From: CAZULF01 sp964621215
Lineage (GTDB): Bacteria; Pseudomonadota; Gammaproteobacteria; UBA1113
Direction of reading: 5' to 3'
DNA: 14,550 nt
Assembly (NCBI GenBank): GCA_964621215.1
Contig: CAZULF010000053.1
Coordinates: 1 to 14,550, forward strand
Shown here: piece by piece, positions 1 through 7,500 of the stretch
How positions within the stretch are numbered: position 1 is the stretch's first letter
Layout of the letters: the number at the start of each line of letters is the position of its first letter
Made by a program: the position numbers and the translations under genes
The notes under the pieces: generated by a model
The model's database searches: none
What the model was told of the DNA's origin: nothing
Seen by the model: only the letters and a program-made list of their open reading frames with translations

Positions 1-664
1 TGATAAATAATAAAATTTGTGTGGAAAAGGGTAGGGTTTGTTTACTGGTGGTGAATACATCCACCATTTTCGGCACAACAAAGATCATTAAAAAAATAAC
101 GATCCCGATAGATACTGCCGTCATCACAGAAGGATAAATCAGCGCTTGTTGGATTTTTTGTCGCATATGCTGTTGTCTTTCAGTATAATCCGCTAACCGA
201 TTTAAAACCGTATCTAATTGACCTGTTTGTTCGCCAGCAGCAACAGTCGAGCAATATAGAGCGGGAAATGCTTGAGGAAATTCCATTAAACCTGCAGCGA
301 GGGTATTACCTTCTAATACTTTACTGCGTACTGAAAACAAAATGCTTTTAGTTTTTGGTTTTTCACTTTGTTCGCCTACAGCTTGTAATACTTCCTCTAG
401 TGGAATGCCAGCAGTTAAAAGCGTGGCCATTTGTCGTGTTGCTAAAGCTAGTTCTTTAATAGTTAATCCAGGACCACGTGTTAAAAAGCTGGCTAAGCCT
501 GCTTTGCCTTGATTACGAGTAGTTTCAATGTAAGACTCTACCTCGATTGGAGTTAAACCGCGATCACGTAATTGTTGACGCGCAAGTCGAGCTGAATCCG
601 CCTCGATCAAACCGCGAACTTCTTTGCCTTGGCTATCGAATGCGATATAAGTAAAATTACTCAT
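1..664 (-). CDS. gspF: Type II secretion inner-membrane platform protein GspF (N-terminal part, runs off the window)
   Basis: GspF is the polytopic inner-membrane protein that connects the GspE ATPase to pseudopilus assembly in type II secretion. Reading the minus strand from ATG at 664-662 gives 221 codons before the window edge, about half of a usual ~400-residue GspF. The protein opens MSNFTYIAFDSQGKEVRG and continues with the helical T2SSF domain from about residue 70, including the family-typical segments LATRQMATLLTAGIPLEE (75-91) and AAGEQTGQLD (142-151). The first transmembrane segment is about 178-198, followed by VVPKMVEVF. The start codon directly follows the gspE stop (TAA then ATG, no gap), so translation is probably coupled; a weak GAGAG Shine-Dalgarno-like stretch lies just upstream. 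The C-terminal half and both later membrane segments lie outside the window, so intactness cannot be judged. PilC of type IV pili is a homologous alternative, but the gspD-gspE neighbours favour GspF. Confidence 0.95.
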   Translation of the reverse strand, partial: MSNFTYIAFDSQGKEVRGLIEADSARLARQQLRDRGLTPIEVESYIETTRNQGKAGLASFLTRGPGLTIKELALATRQMATLLTAGIPLEEVLQAVGEQSEKPKTKSILFSVRSKVLEGNTLAAGLMEFPQAFPALYCSTVAAGEQTGQLDTVLNRLADYTERQQHMRQKIQQALIYPSVMTAVSIGIVIFLMIFVVPKMVDVFTTSKQTLPFSTQILLFI

Positions 665-2197
665 TTATCTCTCGTTAGTAACACGTAAAACTTCCTCAAT
701 GGTGGTTTGACCCGCGAGAATGCGTCGCACACCATCTTGACGAATGCTAGGGAAAAAATTGCGACAATAGATTTCCATTTCTTGTTCACTTTTATTGGTG
801 TGAATCATTTCGCTCAGGGTATCATCAATTGCAATGAGTTCGTAAATACCGGTTCGGCCACGATAACCTATTTGATTACATTCATCACATCCCACAGGAT
901 AGTATATGGCAGGTGGATGTTGAGGATCTGCTTTTAGAAATTCACATTCCGTTGCGGTTGCTGTGACAGTTTGTTTACAATGTTGGCATAACACACGTAC
1001 TAAGCGTTGTGCTGCCACGCCAATTAAACTGGATGCCAGCAAAAACGGCTCAACGCCCATATCTTTTAAACGGGTGATAGCACCGATAGCAGTATTGGTG
1101 TGTAATGTTGATAAAACTAAATGTCCCGTTAAGCTGGCTTGTACTGCAATTTCAGCCGTTTCTAGATCGCGAATTTCACCCACCATCACCACATCAGGAT
1201 CCTGCCGCAACATAGCACGTAAGCCTTTAGCAAAGGTCATATTCACCTTATGGTTAACTTGTGTTTGACCTATTCCATGTAAGTAATACTCAATCGGATC
1301 TTCCACCGTTAAAATATTACGTGAAGGATCATTTAAGCTAGTTAACATGGCATATAAGGAGGTCGTTTTACCGGAACCGGTTGGACCAGTAATTAGAATA
1401 ATGCCATGTGGGCGCGAAATAAGTTTTTGTACCAAATCTTGTGTCTCGGCAGCCATGCCGAGATGATTCAGATCCAATCGTGCCGCTTGTTTATCAAGTA
1501 AACGTAGCACAACACGTTCACCATGGCCGGCTGGCATAGTGGAAACCCGCACATCAACTTGACGTCCCGCAATTTTTAAGGCGATACGACCATCTTGTGG
1601 CAAACGTTTTTCCGCAATATCAAGCTTGGCCATCACTTTTATACGAGAAATAATTAATGGTGCGAGTACGCGTTGAGGCTCAAGCACCTCACGCAGCACA
1701 CCGTCAATACGATAACGAATGATAAGACGATCTTCGAAGGGTTCGATATGAATATCAGATGCTTGAGTTTTAATGGCCTGCGCTAATAATGCATTGATTA
1801 AACGAATAATCGGTGCATCATTGTTACTATCCAGTAAGTCCTCAGTTTTGGGGAGTTCATCCACCATTTTATTCAGATCAAGTTCTTCTTCTACTTCTTG
1901 GCTGATTTGTCGAGTTGCTTCTTCATGTGATTGGTAAAGTTTAGCCAGAAGTAATTCGAAACTCTCTTTATCAGTCATTTTTAATTGTAATGGCAACTTG
2001 AGAAAGCGGCGAATTTCTGCAAGGATGGTGGGTTTGGGGTTACCTAAACACGTTATTTCAGCATAATCTTCAGTGATGCTTGTTAATGCAATTCCGTGAC
2101 GTTTAGCAAAGGAGAAGGGGATTTTTTTTGGCGCAGGCATGTCTGCGGCATCATTTGTATCATCGGGTGTTAAAGGTGACTCAGGTAAACTCGTCAT
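665..2197 (-). CDS. gspE: Type II secretion assembly ATPase GspE
   Basis: GspE is the cytoplasmic hexameric ATPase that powers pseudopilus extension in type II secretion. The 510-aa length is usual for the family. An N-terminal GspE_N-like region (about 30-120) is followed by the N2 domain with SDIHIEP (147-153) and RYRIDGVLRE (161-170). All catalytic elements are visible: Walker A GPTGSGKT (271-278), Asp box ILTVEDPIEY (295-304), Walker B RQDPDVVMVGEIRD (331-344) and His box LTGHLVLSTLHTN (356-368). The zinc-binding tetracysteine is present as CQHC (404-407) and CDEC (437-440), a feature that separates GspE/PilB from retraction ATPases. The start ATG at 2197 has GGAG five bases upstream, 16 bp after the gspD stop, consistent with one operon. 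PilB is the nearest alternative, but the adjacent gspD and gspF settle the assignment. The gene looks intact. Confidence 0.97.
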   Translation of the reverse strand: MTSLPESPLTPDDTNDAADMPAPKKIPFSFAKRHGIALTSITEDYAEITCLGNPKPTILAEIRRFLKLPLQLKMTDKESFELLLAKLYQSHEEATRQISQEVEEELDLNKMVDELPKTEDLLDSNNDAPIIRLINALLAQAIKTQASDIHIEPFEDRLIIRYRIDGVLREVLEPQRVLAPLIISRIKVMAKLDIAEKRLPQDGRIALKIAGRQVDVRVSTMPAGHGERVVLRLLDKQAARLDLNHLGMAAETQDLVQKLISRPHGIILITGPTGSGKTTSLYAMLTSLNDPSRNILTVEDPIEYYLHGIGQTQVNHKVNMTFAKGLRAMLRQDPDVVMVGEIRDLETAEIAVQASLTGHLVLSTLHTNTAIGAITRLKDMGVEPFLLASSLIGVAAQRLVRVLCQHCKQTVTATATECEFLKADPQHPPAIYYPVGCDECNQIGYRGRTGIYELIAIDDTLSEMIHTNKSEQEMEIYCRNFFPSIRQDGVRRILAGQTTIEEVLRVTNER

Positions 2198-2213
2198 CAG
2201 CGCTCCACGGGAT

Positions 2214-4253
2214 CTACAATTTTTCTACCATACCGCTATTGCTAAATGGCATAGGTAGTTTTGCAGGTTGATTAGGTGGCAACATTTTGGGTGTTTGATC
2301 GGGTTGATGATTTTGCCAGCTCAATTCTTTATTACGCATGTATTCATACTTCGCATTAGTGATATCAATATTGTTTTGTTTATTATATAAAATAATGGGC
2401 TTAAGAAAAACCATCAGATTTTTTTTGACATACGCATGGGTTTTATATTTGAATAGTCTGCCCAGGTAGGGGATATCACCCACGATAGGAATTTTAGTTT
2501 CACCTTCTTGTTGATTATTACTGATTAAACCGCCTAATACTAAGATATCACCCGTATTCACTAGTACGGTCGTTTTTATTGCAGAATTGTTAGTTTCTGG
2601 TGTGGTACCAGGATTAACCGGGTTTACCAAAGTTGCATTGCCTTGATCAATTTTTAATTGTACCGCATCACCACGATTGATTTGTGGGGTTACATATAAA
2701 TGCAAACCAATTTGTTGGCGGTCGAACGTATTGAATGGCGTGACAGAGTTGTTGCTAGCACTATCTGTGGTTGCATACGATCCCGTTTGAATTGATAATT
2801 GTTTTCCAACTTCAATTTTAGCTGTTTGATTGTCTAACACAACTAGCGATGGAGTGGAAAGAACATCTGTCGATTCACTTTGTTGTAACATGGTAACAAT
2901 ACTACGAAAATTACCCATTTTAATAACGCCGACACCTTGATTATAACCAACAGGCAAGGCCCCAGGAGTTATACTAAGAGAGTCAGAATCATTATTTGCA
3001 CCGGATTCTACATCGACACGGACGGTTTCACTAGCCGTACCACTGGTATTAGCGCTTTCATGATTGATATAACCCCATTGCACACCTAAACGTTTCAATG
3101 TGCCTTCATCAATTTCAACAATAGCGGCTTCTACTAACACTTGTGCGGGCCGCACATCCAGGCGAGCAATAACAGCCTGCAAATTGTGCATAATGGCAGG
3201 CGGCGCGGTGATGATCAACGCATTGGTGGATGGTTCAGCTTGAATATTGACAGAGCTTCCTGAACTTCCTGAGCTTGTGCTTGTACTCGAACTGGTAGGG
3301 TTAGTGCTATTGGTTGAAGAGCTGGAGCTGGACGAGTCTGCTTGCACGACTTTTGCTAGAATAGGAGCGACTTTCGCGGCCTTAAGATAATGTAAATAAA
3401 CGACTTGGGTATTACCTTCAAATCCTTCGGGTGGTGGTGTATCAAGATTTTTAATTAACGCCCGCATGCGTGCACGACCTTGAGCATCACCGCGGACTAA
3501 TACACTGTTGGTATGATTATCTGCCGCTAAGGTCACATGCGATTCATCAGAGGTGTCCGGTTGCATCGCACTAAGGATAGAGACGATTTGATCCGCGGTA
3601 GAATTACGTAAAGATATTACTTCTACATGATTGGTGTCTGCTTTATCTAACCCACCAATTACTTTCAGTAAACGATCAATATTGCGAGCGGTGCTGGTAA
3701 TAATCAATGAATTCGCAGGAAAATAAGAAGAAATACCGCCGTTATCAGGAATGAGAGGTCGGAGAATCGGCACTAGTTTGCTGGCAGACACATTGTGTAT
3801 GGGCACAACGCGCACAACCAGCTCATCCCCTTGGCCAGGATTAGATGAGGTGGAAACCGGCACGGCCTGTGAAGTACTACCTGATAAAGGCACTATCTTA
3901 TAGACATCACCACTAGGAATAACGGTGTAACCCAATACTTGCAACATTGATAGAAACATTTGATAGACTTCATCTTGTTCCATCGGAGTGCTGGAGATAA
4001 TGCTGATTTTGCCTGAAACCCGAGGATCGATTAGAAAATTTTTACCGGTTTCACGTGAAACTTCAGCGGCAACTTGACGAATATCGACATCTTGTAAATT
4101 CCACATACGAGAAGAACCACTGAGAGTAGCTTCATTTTCATTTTTTTTGTTGAAATAAGGATCCTCTGCCAAAGCAATATTTGACCAGGTGCAGGAAAGG
4201 CTAGCAACGATAGCTATAGATATAAGACGTTGTAAAAATGAGCAATACCTCAC
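2214..4253 (-). CDS. gspD: Type II secretion outer-membrane secretin GspD
   Basis: GspD forms the multimeric gated channel through which folded exoproteins cross the outer membrane. I place the start at the GTG at 4253 (679 aa), because AAGAAGGA lies six bases upstream and the product then begins with a compact signal peptide (charged residues, hydrophobic LISIAIVASL, cleavage after ALA near residue 29). The longer 702-aa reading from 4322 puts an unlikely Pro/Leu-rich stretch before that signal. Domains by eye: N0 about 50-125, N1 about 145-210, N2 about 210-275, and N3 about 285-370 interrupted by a Ser/Thr-rich loop (about 307-334). The secretin core is about 375-622, with VEAAIVEI, TPSLVVLDNQTAKIEVG, LYVTPQIN, GDILVLGGLI and PIVGDIPYLGRLFK. 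The last 57 residues are a Pro/Gln/Asn-rich tail. Absence of a lipobox means it probably depends on a pilotin-independent or separate targeting route (inference). It is the first gene of the operon. Confidence 0.96.
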   Translation of the reverse strand: MRYCSFLQRLISIAIVASLSCTWSNIALAEDPYFNKKNENEATLSGSSRMWNLQDVDIRQVAAEVSRETGKNFLIDPRVSGKISIISSTPMEQDEVYQMFLSMLQVLGYTVIPSGDVYKIVPLSGSTSQAVPVSTSSNPGQGDELVVRVVPIHNVSASKLVPILRPLIPDNGGISSYFPANSLIITSTARNIDRLLKVIGGLDKADTNHVEVISLRNSTADQIVSILSAMQPDTSDESHVTLAADNHTNSVLVRGDAQGRARMRALIKNLDTPPPEGFEGNTQVVYLHYLKAAKVAPILAKVVQADSSSSSSSTNSTNPTSSSTSTSSGSSGSSVNIQAEPSTNALIITAPPAIMHNLQAVIARLDVRPAQVLVEAAIVEIDEGTLKRLGVQWGYINHESANTSGTASETVRVDVESGANNDSDSLSITPGALPVGYNQGVGVIKMGNFRSIVTMLQQSESTDVLSTPSLVVLDNQTAKIEVGKQLSIQTGSYATTDSASNNSVTPFNTFDRQQIGLHLYVTPQINRGDAVQLKIDQGNATLVNPVNPGTTPETNNSAIKTTVLVNTGDILVLGGLISNNQQEGETKIPIVGDIPYLGRLFKYKTHAYVKKNLMVFLKPIILYNKQNNIDITNAKYEYMRNKELSWQNHQPDQTPKMLPPNQPAKLPMPFSNSGMVEKL

Positions 4254-4292
4254 CGACGCTTCCTTCTTGAGTATACAAAGAGATACTAGCAT

Positions 4293-4310
4293 GGGCAGGG
4301 GGAGGGAGGG
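4293..4310 (+). other. G-quadruplex-type motif in the gspD leader
   Basis: The plus strand reads GGG-CA-GGGGG-A-GGG-A-GGG, four G-runs of at least three with loops of 1-2 bases. This satisfies the canonical intramolecular quadruplex pattern and stands out in an AT-rich region. It lies on the template strand for gspD, 40 bases upstream of the chosen GTG, so the mRNA carries the C-rich complement. Folding and function are inferred, not shown. Confidence 0.6.
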
Positions 4311-4325
4311 AAGGTGTGCCACAGA

Positions 4326-4353
4326 TTTATACTATTCTGCTAGTGGCTGGTAA
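4326..4353 (-). promoter_or_regulatory. Candidate sigma70-type promoter for gspDEF
   Basis: On the minus strand TTACCA (4353-4348) and TATAAA (4331-4326) are separated by 16 bp, a reasonable sigma70-like pair. The implied start near 4319 gives a leader of about 65 nt before the GTG of gspD. This leader includes the C-rich transcript of the G-run at 4293-4310. Assigned by motif match only. Confidence 0.4.
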
Positions 4354-4444
4354 TAGGGCGATGATGGATAGTAAGCCATTTGAAGCTAACGACTATTTTA
4401 AGCATTTGATTATTAAAAATGGTTATTTTTTAACACATAATTGC

Positions 4445-4473
4445 TTGATTTATCGACTTTCTAAGCCTATGAT
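4445..4473 (+). promoter_or_regulatory. Candidate sigma70-type promoter for the giant-gene operon
   Basis: TTGATT (4445-4450) and TATGAT (4468-4473) are spaced by 17 bp, the best promoter-like pair I found upstream of the ATG at 4582. A start near 4480 gives a leader of about 100 nt that contains the AACGTTAACGTT palindrome. A TATATT at 4521-4526 is a weaker alternative -10 without a good -35. Confidence 0.35.
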
Positions 4474-4532
4474 GTCGAGAAATTCATCTCTAGATAATGC
4501 AATGGCAGCGAAGTTTAAAATATATTCATCAA

Positions 4533-4544
4533 AACGTTAACGTT
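4533..4544. repeat. Perfect 12-bp palindrome upstream of the giant-gene operon
   Basis: AACGTTAACGTT is its own reverse complement and also a direct repeat of AACGTT. It lies 37 bp before the ATG at 4582 and downstream of the candidate promoter, a position compatible with a dimeric repressor operator. No regulator is identifiable from the window, and a chance occurrence is possible. Confidence 0.4.
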
Positions 4545-4581
4545 GAAGTTATGGAATCCTGGTTGTATGGAGTAAAAATAG

Positions 4582-7500
4582 ATGATAGATGCTCCGTTAG
4601 ATGAAATTTCCTTGCAATTAATATCTAAGCAACTCGATGCGTTATTGTCGGTCTTGCTGCTTCAAAAAGAAAAATTTGCTTTCGGTACGTGGGTTGGTAA
4701 TTTATGTAGTTTAAAACGCCTGCTAGAACTGAGTGGTTATCGATTAACCCCCATCCAAGAGCAAAAATTATTCGATTTATACTCCACAGGTTTAGCGTCA
4801 GACATTTTAAAACAATACATTCAAAGTAATAGTAAAGCTTTTTTAGAGCTGAATGAGGTATTGTTATATTTCATCAACTTGATGAACAGCGATAGCCCTG
4901 ATTGGGGAGCGTTGAAGAGTTGTATCTTACCGATAAATTTGATATTTCAACCTAAACGTCGAACATGGCAGGAATTACCTAAAGCACAAACACAAGATGA
5001 CGAAAAAACCCGACTATTTTTTAGTTTAGATGACGCTTTACAAGCCTGGCAACACAGGCAATCAGTGAGCTTATCTTCTAGCCCAGCTCGACAGCTGCCG
5101 TTAGAGGCGTATAAACAAAAGGTAGGACTTTGTTACTTATTATCACAACATCGTGTATTGATGGAATATTTTCAAGTTGCGATAACGCAATGCAATTATG
5201 AAGCGATTGAAAAAGAAATTGATTGGCATGCCTTTAGCGAACAGTTTATAAAAATCATGCGGATTAGCCAGCAATTTCTATTAAGGTGTGATGCAGACAA
5301 GTTACAATCTAATCGGTGGCAACATGATCAATGGGGTGTATTATCCGATGACTGGAAATACTTGTTGCTTGAGATGAGCACACAAAGTGTCGTATTTTTT
5401 GAATGGGTTAATTCTTGGCTTGCTTCAGAGCAATTTATCATTCAAATAGAAAATTCGACAGAGAATGATATAACTCAATTGCTGCCTATTGCGAAAGCAT
5501 TTGCAAGCATTCGCGAAACGTTGCGTTTAGGTTTGCCTACAGGGAAAGTGACATCATGTCTACAAAAATTGATTCATTTCAATCAGAAATTTTTAAACTT
5601 ACCTTACTTTACAATACCAGCAGTTGCAGGTACTGATGAACGTTGGCGTGCACAATTAGCCGAAGCCCGTGCGCCTTTTATTCCAGCGTTGCAGCAAGGT
5701 GGAACTGATGTACTCAATCAGCAGGGTCAGTTAAGCCAGCAGATTAAGGCACTGATACAAACTATAGCCGCTGATTGCACGACTGGCCTCGGACAACCGC
5801 CTTGTGAGTTAGTCTTATATTTATTAGGTTCTCACTCACGCGAAGACGGTACCCTATATTCTGATGCTGAGTTTGCGCTGGTATATGAACCGTATGAAAA
5901 TAAATCGTTAGCAGTAGTATATGGTTATTTACATACCTGGCTGAGATTATTTCAGTTAGCAATAGTTAGCCTAGGGGAAACGCCACTAAGCGGTCAGTCT
6001 CAATTTAAATTTCATATTGACACTGAAGTTGCACGCAAGCAATGGGGTGTTTGTCAAGAAGACATGCACTCAGAGATGTATAACTCGGTAATGCTGGCAT
6101 TTACATTAGATGAGTGGCATCAGTATCTTCATGGTCGCCACATGAAGGATGGCTCTGAAGTAGATGCGCGTAATCAAGAGATTGCTGCATTTCGTGCTCG
6201 GCTGGGAGATGAGGATTTTTTCGCTTTATTAAACGCAGATTCGGTTTATCAATATTCTTCTTTAACATCAAGAGAAACTGATAATGAAGAAAATTTTTCT
6301 TTATCAGAAAATCAAATGCTAGATACTCGATTTGGACATTTACTTCGCAGCATGACAGAAAATGTATTGGATGGCGTTATTATTAAAAAAATATTAGCTG
6401 CCGCATTAAGCAATTTTGCTCAATCAAATGGTTTTATTGAGTTAGGTGATTTTTACAAAAATGATGTAAAAATGACGCAGGGTCAGCTGCTAAGCTTACT
6501 CAAATGTCACTCCATATTACAACGGGCTTTTGATACTAAAGCCGAATGCTCAGCTCAAAACCAGACTTCTCTTAAGCTGCAATATCAAAACCCACTGATT
6601 TTCTTTGTTCAAGCTGTAAAATTGTGGTGTCCTTTAAAAGCAAAAACAACAGTGGGTATCTTACAAGAAGCGCAACAACGTGGATGGTTGCCGATAGGGT
6701 TTGTTGAACTATGGAAAGCAGCGTTAGAGGGCATTGCTCGTTTAAGAAATAGCTCTAGTCTGGTTTGCGATTATCAAAATGATGTGATTAATCTGTCAGA
6801 ACTAACGCCACATGAACGAAAATTTCTTGAAGGTCTTGAACATGGATTGCTTGTTCCACTACAAAATGAATTTGTACAGTTGGCTGATAAGTTGCGAGCG
6901 AACGGTGCTCAGCTAGAAATTTCATATAAAACGCTATATGACGTTAGCTGGAACGTACTGATGCAGTTTCTCACAAAACGAAGTCAGTGGTGTTTACAAG
7001 ATGAAGGGCATCCGTGGGTAAACATATTATCCGATTATCCAGATAGGTGTGGCTTTACGCCATTAGGAGAAAAAAAATTAAAGCGTTGGCAACAGCACTT
7101 AATCAGTACTTACTTAATTCATCAACGTTCGCCCTACATTGTATATACGCCAGGTTTGGATGCAGACAAGCTTTATTATTTACCACAAGACTTAGGTGAT
7201 AGACTATTTGATTTAGAGACAGGGTTGCCACGTACTGATTTTAATAATCAATCTACTTCACGTACTCACTATTCTACTGATAGGCATGCTGTTCATTTAA
7301 TTGATGATGTTTTTTTTAAGATTAATGCGCCGATTGAAAAAAATCTATTTAATCAAACCAAACATTTACCGAGTGAGTATGAAATATTTGGTCGCGAACT
7401 GGCAGTGCAAGCAATACATTATAGCTTAGGCGGTGATTCGTTAGCCCCTGGTGCATTATGGCGAGTTGAGGTTCAGGCAGCTCGTACATGTGTGTATTGG

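Larger units (their letters stand above)
4254..4581. other. Divergent intergenic region between gspD and the giant plus-strand genes
   Basis: This 328-bp stretch separates the gspD operon from the oppositely transcribed giant genes. It contains, left to right, the gspD ribosome-binding site (AAGAAGGA read on the minus strand, about 4260-4267), a G-run of quadruplex type, a candidate gspD promoter, a candidate promoter for the plus-strand gene, a 12-bp palindrome, and GGAG at 4569-4572 serving the ATG at 4582. A 74-codon plus-strand reading frame (4316-4540) begins at a GTG and has no recognisable domain or convincing ribosome-binding site; I do not call it a gene. No tRNA, strong intrinsic terminator or mobile-element end was seen. 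Confidence 0.7.

Noticed and set aside
4167..4253. A lipoprotein signal (lipobox) in GspD around SLSC
   Set aside because: Position -3 is Ser rather than Leu/Val/Ile, and a good signal peptidase I site (ALA) follows.
4316..4540. A 74-codon plus-strand frame in the intergenic region
   Set aside because: GTG start without a well-placed ribosome-binding site, overlap with the gspD promoter area, no recognisable domain, and a stop inside the palindrome. Treated as non-coding.
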